Shown here: piece by piece, positions 26,413 to 34,770 of the stretch
Position numbering within the stretch: position 1 is the first letter of the stretch
Layout: every line of letters starts with the position of its first letter
Assembly (NCBI RefSeq): GCF_008124765.1
Contig: NZ_VNHS01000008.1
Span: 124,001-188,000, forward strand
From: Paenibacillus methanolicus
Lineage (GTDB): Bacteria > Bacillota > Bacilli > Paenibacillales > Paenibacillaceae
Reading direction: 5' to 3'
DNA length: 64,000 nucleotides
Made by a program: the position numbers and the translations under genes
The notes under the pieces: generated by a model
Database searches by the model: none
Told to the model about the DNA's origin: nothing
What the model saw: the letters and a program-made list of their open reading frames with translations, nothing else

Positions 26413-27714
26413 ATGAAGTTTTTCGCGTCTTGGTTCTCGGATAAGCGGGATGCGGCCTTGGCTGGGTCGATCGCGCTCGTCGTCGCGTTATTTTGCATCC
26501 TGACCAATTTACCATTCATTCGCTTCATGCAGGAACAAGCGCCGCTGCTGGCGGAGCATAGCCCGTTCTTCGGAACGCCGTTCACCTTGAACTTATTCAA
26601 CTTCGATCCATCGCTCTACTACGGGTTCGACAACGCTACGATCATACATCCGCTCTTCAACGTAATCAAAGGCTCGCTCGCCTACCTAGCCGATCACTTA
26701 GGCGGTAACCTGTTCTTCCTTGTCCTGCAAGCGTGCCTGAACGCGCTCAGCGCGGTCATGGTTTATGTGTATTTGCGCAGAAGCAGCACGGAATCCGGAT
26801 ACGTCGTTCCCGCTGCCTTCGGTCTGTTGTTCGGTATTAGTTCCTACAGCTTGTTCTCGTCGCTGGTGCCGGACTCGTATCCGTACGCGCAGAGTCTGCT
26901 GCTGTTATCCGTGCTCTATTTGCAGTACAGCCGCGCTGAGGCGCGAATCGCGTCGCTGCCGACGGCCGCGTATGGGCTGGGGCATTTCGCCATCACCTCA
27001 ACGAACGTCGTTCCGTTCGCCGTATCGGCGTTCGCCGCGTTGTTCCGTCGACCGTTCAAATCCTCCATCTTGAAGCTGTTGGCCGCAGTCGGCATGCTGC
27101 TGGCCCTTATTGCGGTGTGTACGCTTGCGCAAGGACTTCTCTTCGATGGACATTCCTGGGCGAACGACTGGCGGAACAACTTGGACAGCGGCGGCTACAC
27201 GTATGTAGCGTCGTTCTCGCTTGCCCACCACTGGAAAGCGGTCTACATGCTCTTCATCTCGCCGGTTCTCACGCCCGCCATCCGTCTGCTTGATCCGGGT
27301 ATCGTCGCTTTCACGACCGACTTGTCCGTCATGTACCCGCTCTATGTCACGCTTGGCGGCGGACTTCTGCTCCTGCTCGCCGTGCTAGGTTTCTTAGCTC
27401 TAATTCGCACGTATGAAGCCTGGATGCTGGGCGCGTATATCGGGTTCGCGCTCGCGCTGCACATCGGGGTCGGCTATGGGCTGTCAACCTACCAGTATGA
27501 TCTGTATCTCTACGCCGGCCATTATCTGTTCGCCCTCTTCCTGCTCGGCGGGCGATTCCTGATCGGGCTGCGGCTCCGTACCGCGCGAACGATCTTGACC
27601 GGACTGATGCTGATGTTGGTCGTCGCGACGTGCGTCCATAATCTCGTCCAGCATGCGGACGCGCTCGACGTGATCCGGCAAGGTTACGAGGAGTTGCAGG
27701 CACCGGCTGAATAG
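26413..27714 (+). CDS. large polytopic membrane protein, possible GT-C glycosyltransferase
   Basis: The start ATG 26413 follows GGTGG. The 433-residue protein has about ten membrane helices. After helix 1 comes a soluble loop rich in aromatic and acidic residues (FNFDPSLYYGFDN), the place where GT-C glycosyltransferases carry their catalytic acidic residues. A second external loop holds NNLDSGGYTY. No family signature was recognised, so the GT-C call rests on topology and on operon context behind lipid-sugar synthesis and flippase genes. It may transfer the sugar to a surface polymer. Confidence 0.65.
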   Translation: MKFFASWFSDKRDAALAGSIALVVALFCILTNLPFIRFMQEQAPLLAEHSPFFGTPFTLNLFNFDPSLYYGFDNATIIHPLFNVIKGSLAYLADHLGGNLFFLVLQACLNALSAVMVYVYLRRSSTESGYVVPAAFGLLFGISSYSLFSSLVPDSYPYAQSLLLLSVLYLQYSRAEARIASLPTAAYGLGHFAITSTNVVPFAVSAFAALFRRPFKSSILKLLAAVGMLLALIAVCTLAQGLLFDGHSWANDWRNNLDSGGYTYVASFSLAHHWKAVYMLFISPVLTPAIRLLDPGIVAFTTDLSVMYPLYVTLGGGLLLLLAVLGFLALIRTYEAWMLGAYIGFALALHIGVGYGLSTYQYDLYLYAGHYLFALFLLGGRFLIGLRLRTARTILTGLMLMLVVATCVHNLVQHADALDVIRQGYEELQAPAE

Positions 27715-27782
27715 ACGAGCACGAATACATGCAAGGTGAAATGCCAGCGCCGTCTTTTCAGCGAAGCGCTTCTCATGCATTG

Positions 27783-27880
27783 AAAAAGAGAGCCTCCGAA
27801 TCACGGTGGTGCCTTGTTATACATGACGCCCTCGGCGAGGGACGCCATGTGCAACCCGGCAGCCATCCGGTTCGGAGGCT
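27783..27880 (-). terminator. branched terminator-like structure
   Basis: AGCCTCCGAA (27791-27800) pairs perfectly with TTCGGAGGCT (27871-27880). Inside lie a second stem (about 27816-27855, GTT..ACATG with CATGTGCAAC, capped by CCCTC-GGC-GAGGG) and a small CCGG/CCGG hairpin. On the minus strand the outer stem ends in TTTTT (27783-27787 are As). It starts within the stop codon of the minus-strand K+ channel gene, so it probably ends that transcript. The large branched loop is unusual for a terminator. Confidence 0.5.
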
Positions 27881-28919
27881 ATTTGTCGTCTCGTATGCGC
27901 GCATACGTCGAATCGTCGCAAATAATGAACAGACGCGCTTCCTTCGGCAGCGGCTCATCCAACTTGCGGATAATACCCAGATCTTTGCGGTCTGCGATAA
28001 GATTGGCCCCTTCTTGCTTCAATTCCTCGTAGGCCTCGCCGTACGTCCGCCAATGCTCGCGCGGGGCGATCTCGCGCAAATCCTCGCCGTACGAATCGCT
28101 GAGCAGCTGCATGAACAGCTGAGACGATCCTTTGTGCAGCGACGATTTGGCCATCATGTGGGAGGTCGACTGCTGGGATAGAATGAATTCGTCGACGTTG
28201 GCATACGCGAAATTTTGCTCATGCGCCGCTTTGACGATCTCGACGATCGTATAGATATCCCGCCCGGCTGCATTCGCGCTTCGGCCGTAATGCTCGATCG
28301 ACGTCGCGATGATAAGCGTCTGGCCATCCGCCTTCAGCGGGTCCGTCTCTCCCACTGGCGCGAATATGATGACGTTGCGGCTTCGCTCCACGCGCGCTTT
28401 CGCAAGCGTCTCGAACATCGTCGGATCTCCTTGCACATAGTGAAATCGATCATGGCTGAACGGCGCGTGCGCAAGACGGTCGATCAACACGACGTCCCGG
28501 CTCGGGTCAGACTGCAGCAGCTCTTCTACGGTAGCCCGGCTTTTCTCCTCCGACCAGCCGATGAGCACGTAATGATCCTCTTTCGCGTATGGCAATCGCC
28601 CTTCCCCCTTGCTTCGTTTGAGTTTCAATATTTGCTCCGTGATCCGCCCAACAATGGCGCCGATCAGGAATAAGCCGGTGAAGATGACGAATACGCCGAG
28701 CAGCATGCCGGGAACGGTCTCCGGATAATAGTCTCCGTACCCGACCGTCGAGGCGGTCACGACCGTCCACCAGAAGCCTTGAAATACCGATTCGAATTTT
28801 GCTGGTTCTAGTATTCGGATCATGCATGAACTGAAGAGGAAAAAGACGAACGCCGAGACCGCCAGCGATTTTCCGTTGAGCCTCGAAGCGGCCGCGTAGA
28901 TTTTGAGAATCAGGTGAAT
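27879..28919 (-). CDS. potassium channel with TrkA-N (RCK) domain, probable ATT start
   Basis: The selectivity filter TVGYGD (about residues 58-63) and pore helix (FQGFWWTVVTAS) are followed by a second membrane helix and a cytoplasmic TrkA-N/RCK region. The region includes DHYVLIGWSEEKSR, VVLID and NVIIFAPVGETD. The first ATG (28823) lies between the first membrane helix and the pore. In-frame codons upstream restore that helix (SLAVSAFVFFLFSS) back to ATT 28919, which has GGGAGG nine bases upstream and gives MHLILKIYAAASR. No ATG, GTG or TTG is available there; CTG 28913 is the alternative. The product has 346 residues. Confidence 0.85.
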   Translation of the reverse strand: MHLILKIYAAASRLNGKSLAVSAFVFFLFSSCMIRILEPAKFESVFQGFWWTVVTASTVGYGDYYPETVPGMLLGVFVIFTGLFLIGAIVGRITEQILKLKRSKGEGRLPYAKEDHYVLIGWSEEKSRATVEELLQSDPSRDVVLIDRLAHAPFSHDRFHYVQGDPTMFETLAKARVERSRNVIIFAPVGETDPLKADGQTLIIATSIEHYGRSANAAGRDIYTIVEIVKAAHEQNFAYANVDEFILSQQSTSHMMAKSSLHKGSSQLFMQLLSDSYGEDLREIAPREHWRTYGEAYEELKQEGANLIADRKDLGIIRKLDEPLPKEARLFIICDDSTYARIRDDK

Positions 28920-29072
28920 GGCGGCGAACCTCCCTTAGCAAGAAAAAGAATTTCGGATTGCGCTATATCCTAGTATTCAATTTTGTTTACATTTTATTCT
29001 AACAGACTCGTTATAGAAAGGCACATAGATTTACGAACCGAATAGAATGCGTGCAACCCGCGGCTGAAGGCA

Positions 29073-29108
29073 AAGAAGAAGACCACGATCCCCCATGGTC
29101 TTCTTCTT
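29073..29108. terminator. hairpin terminator of the MerR gene
   Basis: AAGAAGAAGACCA (29073-29085) pairs perfectly with 29096-29108. It lies just past the MerR stop at 29116 and has T-rich ends in both directions. Confidence 0.75.
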
Positions 29109-29115
29109 GATTTGA

Positions 29116-29880
29116 CTACTGACGCCGTCCCGTATAAATGTGGATCGCGTCGCGCAGAAACTCGGCCGTTCCCGGCTGCGCCGCGTCATAATACGCTTTG
29201 AAGCGCTCGTCGTCCACGTACATTTGCGCCAGGCCGGCGTGCGCCTCTTTCGTGTACTCGCTCCAGTAGAAGCTAAGCCATTGGCGATGCAGGTCGGCCG
29301 CTTTCTGCGCCAGCGGTCCGGCCGGATCGCCCGTCGCGAGCGCTTGGGCCAGCGTCGCGTTCACTTCCTCCGCAAGGCGCGTCAGCTCGTCGTGCTCGGC
29401 CTGCGTCATGTTTTTCAGCTTCGCGTTGCTCTTATTGACGACGTCGTCGCCGTATTTCTCCCGGATCTCCTGGCCGTATTTCGCCTCGTTGTCATCGATC
29501 AGCTTTTGCTTGAATCCTTCGAATTTCTCTTGATCGCTCATTGTCGTTCTCCCTTCGCGGACGGCAATCGTCTTCTCCACGTTCGAGATCAATTGGTCCA
29601 GCTGTTGTCGTCGGTCCAGCAAGTGTTCGCGGTGCGCCAGCAGCGCCTGGGTCCCGTCAAAGGACGGCGAATTGACGATCGATTTAATCTGTTCCAGCCC
29701 AAAGCCAAGCTCCCGGTAAAATAAGATCTGCTGCAGGCGGTCCACCTCGTCCTGCCCGTAGATCCGATAGCCCGATGTATTGATTCTCGCCGGCTTCAGC
29801 ATGCCGATCTCGTCGTAATACCGCAGCGTTCTCGTGCTGATTCCCGCCAGTTTGCCAAGTTTCTGCACGGTGTATTCCAT
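29116..29880 (-). CDS. MerR family regulator with TipAS ligand domain
   Basis: The start at ATG 29880 (MEYTVQKLGK) has GGGAGG eight bases upstream, giving 254 residues. An N-terminal MerR helix-turn-helix (AGISTRTLRYYDEIGML, GYRIYGQDEVDRLQQI) and a coiled-coil dimerisation helix (about 80-125) precede a C-terminal TipAS domain (about 130-250). TipAL-type regulators bind thiopeptides or other hydrophobic drugs and activate promoters with an elongated spacer. Such a promoter lies directly upstream of this gene, indicating autoregulation. Confidence 0.93.
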   Translation of the reverse strand: MEYTVQKLGKLAGISTRTLRYYDEIGMLKPARINTSGYRIYGQDEVDRLQQILFYRELGFGLEQIKSIVNSPSFDGTQALLAHREHLLDRRQQLDQLISNVEKTIAVREGRTTMSDQEKFEGFKQKLIDDNEAKYGQEIREKYGDDVVNKSNAKLKNMTQAEHDELTRLAEEVNATLAQALATGDPAGPLAQKAADLHRQWLSFYWSEYTKEAHAGLAQMYVDDERFKAYYDAAQPGTAEFLRDAIHIYTGRRQ

Positions 29881-29902
29881 TCTCTCGCCTCCCGACACCT
29901 TT

Positions 29903-29933
29903 ACTGTACAGGTTTACGCAGCGTGAAGGTCAA
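29903..29933 (-). promoter_or_regulatory. MerR/TipA-type promoter with 19-base spacer and dyad
   Basis: On the minus strand TTGACC (29928-29933) and TACAGT (29903-29908) are separated by 19 bases, the overlong spacing that defines MerR-activated promoters. The spacer carries the dyad TTCACGC/GCGTAAA (6 of 7 matching). It is placed 25 bases upstream of the merR-type gene. Confidence 0.8.
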
Positions 29934-30104
29934 TCCCTTTTTTTCGCTTGATTTTCGGTTTATTTTGGCTGATTTTACAATCGGTTATAGCGCGGGCGAA
30001 TAATCGGTAGAATAAAGCTGATTGGTTTGCGTTCACAATCCAAAGATTGAGAATGCAGCATTCAGCTCAGGTGGATGAATAAGCGAACGAAGCAGGTGAT
30101 CGAA

Positions 30105-30488
30105 ATGAGCCAGGATACACCGGAATATACGCTGGCCGAGACGTTAGGCGGCCGATGGCGCAAGCTTGGCCCAGGCGTTCGCGCCGGCACGCTGCTGGTC
30201 GAGATGGGCGACGCCGCGCTGGTCAGCCTGCATATCAGCTCTCAGCGGCTGGACATTATGCTAAAGGACGAACAGGACGTATTTCAATACGCGGGCGATT
30301 TGACGTTCGAGGATTTGGACCGCGAGGGGAAAATGCATTTTCACAGCTGGTCGATCGAGCATATTCATATGAACAACCAACATGTTCGGATCGATAATCC
30401 GCTGAACGATCTGACGAGCTTGTTCATCAAGATCAGTCTGGCCAAACGGCGCGAGGCCGAGCGGCGGTTCTTGAAGCAGGACGAGTAA
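30105..30488 (+). CDS. conserved hypothetical protein (about 127 aa)
   Basis: The start is uncertain. ATG 30105 (MSQDTPEYTL) has AGGTGATC just upstream; ATG 30075 has only GGTGG in direct contact. The protein is soluble and acidic with a probable beta-rich core (GTLLVEMGDAALVSLHISS, KMHFHSWSIEHIHMNNQHVR). Several closely spaced histidines could bind a metal, but the pattern is not one I recognise. It precedes the ZIP transporter gene by 89 bases on the same strand. Confidence 0.65.
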   Translation: MSQDTPEYTLAETLGGRWRKLGPGVRAGTLLVEMGDAALVSLHISSQRLDIMLKDEQDVFQYAGDLTFEDLDREGKMHFHSWSIEHIHMNNQHVRIDNPLNDLTSLFIKISLAKRREAERRFLKQDE

Positions 30489-30577
30489 CGATACGGGGAA
30501 ATCGAGCGCTGCAAGTAGAGGACATCCTCCCGGCCCTGTCCACATATACTGTTCCATCAGAGATCGACGGAGGTCGC

Positions 30578-31312
30578 ATGGAACATTATTTGGTGCTGTC
30601 GGGGCTGTCGGCGCTCGGGACGATCGTCGGAAGTTTGCCCGCGCTGCTCATTCGCAATCTATCCCACCGGGGCAAAGATATTTTACTGGCGTACAGCGCG
30701 GGCGTCATGGTAGCGGCTTCGACGTACGGACTCATTCCATCGGCGCTCAAGCTGTCCAACCTCTACGTGTTGACGTTCGGCATCCTGCTCGGCACGGTGC
30801 TGCTCACGCTGCTCGAGCGTTACATTCCGCATACGGATCCCGTCCACGACGCCGATGCGACCGCCGTGTCGTCCGCATCCCGCATGCTGCTAATCATGTC
30901 GATGACGCTTCATAACTTGCCGGAAGGATTGTCCACCGGCATCAGCCTTGCCGACCAAGATCCGCAGCTCGGGGCAATCGTGTCGTTCGCGATCGGCGTG
31001 CAAAATTTGCCCGAAGGCTTCCTAATCGCCCTCGTTTTCGCTTCGACCCAGAGTCGGATGCTGAAGCCCGTCCTATACGTGTGCGGGGTGACGGCCGCGG
31101 AATGGCTCGCATCGCTGCTCGGCTTCAATTTCGGCAGCGAGCTTCGGTTTCTCATCCCGTACGGACTCGCATTCGCCGGGGGAGCGATGCTGTATATCGT
31201 GTACAAGGAGCTCATCCCCGAAAGCCACGGCGACGGCAACGAGACGCCCGCCACGTTCGCCTTCATCTTCGGCACGCTGACGATGATCGGGCTGACCCAC
31301 TGGCTGGATTAA
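30578..31312 (+). CDS. ZIP family metal transporter
   Basis: The 244-residue protein has eight hydrophobic helices. The metal-binding motif HNLPEG in helix 4 and the related QNLPEG in helix 5 are the hallmark of ZIP transporters, which bring zinc or other divalent cations into the cytoplasm. The GufA/ZupT-like subgroup is likely from length and motifs. The usual histidine-rich cytoplasmic loop is short (HTDPVHD). A terminator follows. Confidence 0.93.
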   Translation: MEHYLVLSGLSALGTIVGSLPALLIRNLSHRGKDILLAYSAGVMVAASTYGLIPSALKLSNLYVLTFGILLGTVLLTLLERYIPHTDPVHDADATAVSSASRMLLIMSMTLHNLPEGLSTGISLADQDPQLGAIVSFAIGVQNLPEGFLIALVFASTQSRMLKPVLYVCGVTAAEWLASLLGFNFGSELRFLIPYGLAFAGGAMLYIVYKELIPESHGDGNETPATFAFIFGTLTMIGLTHWLD

Positions 31313-31347
31313 CCGGCGTCATTCGGATCGCTTCATGAAAAGGGTAC

Positions 31348-31379
31348 AGCCGCCCCGTGAACGGGGCGGCTGCTTCTTT
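31348..31379. terminator. terminator between convergent genes
   Basis: AGCCGCCCCGT (31348-31358) and ACGGGGCGGCT (31361-31371) form an eleven-base perfect stem, followed by GCTTCTTT on the plus strand. On the minus strand TTTTC follows after a few bases. Confidence 0.75.
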
Positions 31380-31905
31380 AGGTTTGCAACCGGAATTCCT
31401 CCGGCGCTAGCCGCATTGCGGACGCTGAACGCGCGATAACGTCTTTCGCGGCGACGGAGGTCAGCCTTTCATAAACCTCGACGAAGAACCTGCCCAGCGT
31501 ATCATCCTGCTCTAAGTCTTCGCGCTGAATGCGATGAGCTTCGGCTAACGCAATCGGATGGCCGCGACGGTGAAGCTCGGTTTGGATATCCGACAGCATG
31601 TCGGCGAACAGCTTGGCGTCGAGTTCGTCCGCGCTTGCCCGAAGGGCTGCCCATCTGCCTTGCGCCATGAAGAAGGCGCTCCACCAATAAGCCTCTTGCG
31701 GCGATTCGATGACATGCACGATATACGAGTAGCTAATGAACAACGCGCGTTGACCGGAGGTCCAACTCCGGAACAATGTCGTCAAATCCCCGTTAGCCGC
31801 GCTCGCTTCCTTGTATGCCGCCAGAAGCGGCTGAAAACTCGCCCGTACCAACTCGTCGTCTCTCAAACCATTCGTTTGTTCGAATCCCGCTTCGCCCAAA
31901 ATCAC
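31378..31905 (-). CDS. hypothetical protein (about 175 aa)
   Basis: AAGGAG lies next to several candidate starts; GTG 31905 gives the best spacing (GTG 31911 and ATG 31908 are too close). The protein is soluble, helical and without cysteines or recognised motifs (YWWSAFFMAQGRWAAL is a conspicuous aromatic stretch). No function can be assigned. It is a single gene. Confidence 0.6.
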   Translation of the reverse strand: MILGEAGFEQTNGLRDDELVRASFQPLLAAYKEASAANGDLTTLFRSWTSGQRALFISYSYIVHVIESPQEAYWWSAFFMAQGRWAALRASADELDAKLFADMLSDIQTELHRRGHPIALAEAHRIQREDLEQDDTLGRFFVEVYERLTSVAAKDVIARSASAMRLAPEEFRLQT

Positions 31906-31979
31906 CATCACTCCTTCACGCCGATTTTAGCGCCGTTCAATTGGAAGATCAAGGGAATTTTCACGATAACAATTCATCA

Positions 31980-32972
31980 TTATTTACCGCTGCTTAAAAG
32001 ACGAAGCAATTGCCGCTCCTTCTCGGCATCCAGCCCCGCCTTCCATTCTCCCTCCGGGCGAAGACGCCGGCACCACACGAGCGTGTCCATGGCGGTATCG
32101 CTCAAGGGACGAAAGGATAGTCCCGCCTCGACCGCGCGCTTCACGTTGATCGCCATAAATCCGGGCCAATTCATTTTCGCGGACACCCAGAGCGGCAGCT
32201 CCGTCCACTCCGCAGCGCCATGCTCATGGAGGAACGTCTCCTCCGCCCAGATCGGATTCGAGTCGACGGACGCGACGTTCCGGCAAGCTTGAACCAAATC
32301 GTCCATCGTCACGTTTCCCGCCGGCTGCGTGGCATTGTAATCGCCGCCCGCCCTCGCTTCCGTCATCCGCAGCGTCCATTCCGCCAAATCCCGCACGTCG
32401 ATGAACTGGATGCCGCGACCGTGCGAGCCTGGCACAAGCACGTCGCCGCCTTGGGCAAATCTCCATGGCCAGTACGTAAACCGGTCTGTCGGGTCGTCCG
32501 GCCCCACGATCAAACCCGGTCGAATGACAAGCGCCCGTTCGCCGAACGCCGAGCGCACCTCCTCTTCGCAGCTGGCCTTTAACGCGCCGTAATGGGCGGC
32601 CACATTCTCTTCCGCCGGGTCTTCAAGCGAGAGTAGAGGTGCGCCCTCCGCGATGTCAAGCACCGAGAAATCCGCATAGACCGATACGGAGGAGATAAAC
32701 GTATAATGATCGGCGCGCTCCGCAAGCAGCCGCGCGGATTGCCGGACGACGCGCGGCACATAGCCGCTCGTATCGACGACCGCGTCCCACCGTCTGCCCG
32801 CCAGCGCATCCAACCCTCCGTCGCGATCGCCCGTGATATGTTCCGCATCCGGGAACAGTCCCGGATTCGTCAATCCGCGATGAAATAACGTGACGCGATG
32901 CCCGCGGCGCAGCGCCGTCTCCGCGATATGCTTGCCCAGAAATTTCGTCCCTCCGAGTAGCAGCAAATCCAT
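31980..32972 (-). CDS. NAD-dependent epimerase/dehydratase family protein
   Basis: The 330-residue protein of the extended short-chain dehydrogenase type begins with a Rossmann motif, LLLGGTKFLGKHI. It has the active-site serine/threonine region FISSVSVYAD and the catalytic YxxxK (HYGALKAS). GGTxFLG in place of GxxGxxG is characteristic of the CSP41-like/isoflavone-reductase branch. The substrate is unknown, probably a nucleotide sugar or a related small molecule. AAGGAGG precedes ATG 32972. Confidence 0.9.
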   Translation of the reverse strand: MDLLLLGGTKFLGKHIAETALRRGHRVTLFHRGLTNPGLFPDAEHITGDRDGGLDALAGRRWDAVVDTSGYVPRVVRQSARLLAERADHYTFISSVSVYADFSVLDIAEGAPLLSLEDPAEENVAAHYGALKASCEEEVRSAFGERALVIRPGLIVGPDDPTDRFTYWPWRFAQGGDVLVPGSHGRGIQFIDVRDLAEWTLRMTEARAGGDYNATQPAGNVTMDDLVQACRNVASVDSNPIWAEETFLHEHGAAEWTELPLWVSAKMNWPGFMAINVKRAVEAGLSFRPLSDTAMDTLVWCRRLRPEGEWKAGLDAEKERQLLRLLSSGK

Positions 32973-33050
32973 TCCATTCCCTCCTTAGGCTTGTCACTTC
33001 ATTAACGAATAACTTCGTGCGGAAGATACGCCTCATCGGCGCTCGCCAAG

Positions 33051-33078
33051 AAAAAACGCGCAGCCATCCGCTGCGCGT
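33051..33078 (-). terminator. terminator of the HesB-like gene
   Basis: ACGCGCAGC (33056-33064) and GCTGCGCGT (33070-33078) pair perfectly. On the minus strand six Ts follow (33051-33056 are As). Confidence 0.9.
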
Positions 33079-33085
33079 CTCTTCG

Positions 33086-33388
33086 TTATTCGAACTTTTC
33101 CCCGTCCACGTGAATATAGCTCATGTCCCGCTTCGCATCGAACAAAATCTGCAGGTCCCGGTTGTCCAAATACCACAGCTGGTCCTCCAGCATATAGAAC
33201 TCGACGCCCGCCTCCACGGCGGACATCCGCGGCGCGTCGGACGGCTTCTTCACGATGCCGAGCGACAAGCCCGGCTGCACGCTGCCGCACCCGCCAAGAT
33301 AGACGAAGATTTGCAGCTGCTCGCCGTCGTTTGCCGCCAGCTCTTCTTTGTACCAACGCGCGGCCGTTGGGTCCACGATGATTTTCAT
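33086..33388 (-). CDS. HesB/YadR/YfhF family protein
   Basis: The 100-residue protein has the Fe-S biogenesis (HesB-like) fold pattern: VDPTAARWYKEEL, FVYLGGCGSVQPGLSLGI and YIHVDGEKFE. Only one cysteine is present (GGCGS), whereas IscA-type scaffolds have three, so it belongs to the YneR/YfhF-like group, which may not assemble a cluster. It is monocistronic with a strong terminator. Confidence 0.87.
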   Translation of the reverse strand: MKIIVDPTAARWYKEELAANDGEQLQIFVYLGGCGSVQPGLSLGIVKKPSDAPRMSAVEAGVEFYMLEDQLWYLDNRDLQILFDAKRDMSYIHVDGEKFE

Positions 33389-33427
33389 ACTCGCACGCTT
33401 CCTCTCGTTCCTGTTGCCTGTCTGCTC

Positions 33428-34195
33428 TTATTGTACATCAAAATCGAAATACCGTTTCGGGAACGGTTCCTTCGCCAACGTATAATGCCACCACTCTTTG
33501 TTGTAAGCCGCAAAACCGCGCCGCGCCATCGCCGCCTTCAGCATCGCCCGGTTCGCCCGCTGCGCCGCCGTTACGAGCTTCGACCCGTGCGCGGATATAG
33601 GACCGAGCATATCGAACGGGCTGCCCATATCGACTTCGCGCCCGGCGTACGTGTTCACGAGCGTCAGATCGACCGTACTGCCGCGCGAGTGGCCGGAGCG
33701 TTTGGCCAGATAGCCGTTGAACAGATCAGATTTGGCCACGTCCGGATAGAAGACGGCTTGCATTTTCGTATCGTCCGTATCTTTCGCCCACCGGATAAAA
33801 TGCGCAACCGCCTTGCTCGGCCGATAGGCGTCGTAAATTTTCAGCATGTAGCCCTTCTTCGCCAGATCGGCGCTCACGAGTTTCAACGCGCCGGCGGCCT
33901 CTTTCGTCATAATCGCTAGGGGCGCTTCATAACCGTCGATCCGGGCGCCGACGAAATTATAATCGGTATAATAGCGAATGTCGTACTGTGCCTTCGGGAT
34001 GACGTCGTCCGCGTAGACGAAGCCGGCCGGCAGCTGCCGTTTTTTCTCGATGCCGTTCAGGTTATTGTACACGCGCGTCGCGGACGCCGATATCGCGCCC
34101 GTCATGCCGACTGCCCCGAATAGCAGTCCGAATGCCGCAATGCCCGCGATGACGCGCGATGGCCAACGGGCTGCTCGTCCTGCGTTAATCCGCAT
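33428..34195 (-). CDS. VanX-type D-alanyl-D-alanine dipeptidase, secreted or membrane-anchored
   Basis: The 255-residue protein begins with a signal/anchor helix (about 15-38), unlike cytoplasmic VanX. The M15D zinc motif is present as [13 protein letters not shown] (zinc His and Asp), with KEWWHYTL supplying the catalytic Glu and third zinc His. [10 protein letters not shown] is also typical. It cleaves D-Ala-D-Ala; location outside the membrane suggests wall-peptide turnover rather than vancomycin resistance. Its start overlaps the end of the Dabb-domain gene upstream, so the two are coupled. Confidence 0.9.
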   Translation of the reverse strand: MRINAGRAARWPSRVIAGIAAFGLLFGAVGMTGAISASATRVYNNLNGIEKKRQLPAGFVYADDVIPKAQYDIRYYTDYNFVGARIDGYEAPLAIMTKEAAGALKLVSADLAKKGYMLKIYDAYRPSKAVAHFIRWAKDTDDTKMQAVFYPDVAKSDLFNGYLAKRSGHSRGSTVDLTLVNTYAGREVDMGSPFDMLGPISAHGSKLVTAAQRANRAMLKAAMARRGFAAYNKEWWHYTLAKEPFPKRYFDFDVQ

Positions 34196-34496
34196 GGCGC
34201 GCCGGATAGTCGATGACGACGACGTCGTCGATTATGCCGTCCAGCAGCGCGACGAAACGTTGATGCGCCGGATGCGGGCCATACTGACGAAGCGCTTCGC
34301 GGCTGTCGAATGTCACGCGAAGCCCGAGCGTGTAACCTCGGATGTTATCCGTCTCCTCCGTCTCGTTCGCCCCCGCCGTCAGCTCGACGATGCCGGGAAC
34401 CTCGCCCTTCATTGCGTATAACGCGTCCAGCAGCTCCCTTTCCTTCGCCTCGCCGAGCGGCGCCTTGAATTTGAACGCGACCAGATGCTCGATCAT
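34185..34496 (-). CDS. Dabb (stress-responsive A/B barrel) domain protein
   Basis: The 103-residue protein has the dimeric ferredoxin-like Dabb pattern: [11 protein letters not shown] at the start, a central [16 protein letters not shown] and the C-terminal [11 protein letters not shown]. Such proteins occur as stress proteins or small-molecule-binding dimers. Its last 11 bases overlap the start of the dipeptidase gene. It is divergent from the HxlR regulator. Confidence 0.88.
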   Translation of the reverse strand: MIEHLVAFKFKAPLGEAKERELLDALYAMKGEVPGIVELTAGANETEETDNIRGYTLGLRVTFDSREALRQYGPHPAHQRFVALLDGIIDDVVVIDYPARHAD

Positions 34497-34670
34497 AGCC
34501 AGACCTCCTCACCACTTTTGTTCTTTATCCACAGTACCTTTTTCCAACGCCCGATACAAGCCCGCGACCGATTTGTCCCCGCATTGTCACAATCCTCGTC
34601 TGCGTTGTCCGAGCGGTTGAAATGAATCGGAGACGAGGCCTTCGCCATATATCTACCAGTCCCGATCCGC

Positions 34671-34734
34671 TTGACGAATTCGGCTTCAAGTGCAAAAATA
34701 ACAAACAGCACATGAGGCGCGAACGCGCGCGTTC
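34671..34734 (+). promoter_or_regulatory. putative promoter and palindromic operator of the HxlR gene
   Basis: TTGACG (34671-34676), a 17-base spacer and AAAAAT (34694-34699) form a moderate promoter. Twenty bases further lies the perfect 14-base palindrome GAACGCGCGCGTTC (34721-34734), a suitable site for a dimeric HxlR regulator to control its own transcription. The operator role is inferred. Confidence 0.4.
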
Positions 34735-34770
34735 CGGCAAGGAACGCCGAAGGCAAGAGGAGGTGCGGTC

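Noticed and set aside
27801..27850. GGTGGTGCC followed by a CCCTC/GAGGG hairpin, reminiscent of a T-box antiterminator
   Set aside because: No room for Stem I or a specifier after the preceding gene, no downstream plus-strand gene, and the match to the T-box motif is incomplete.
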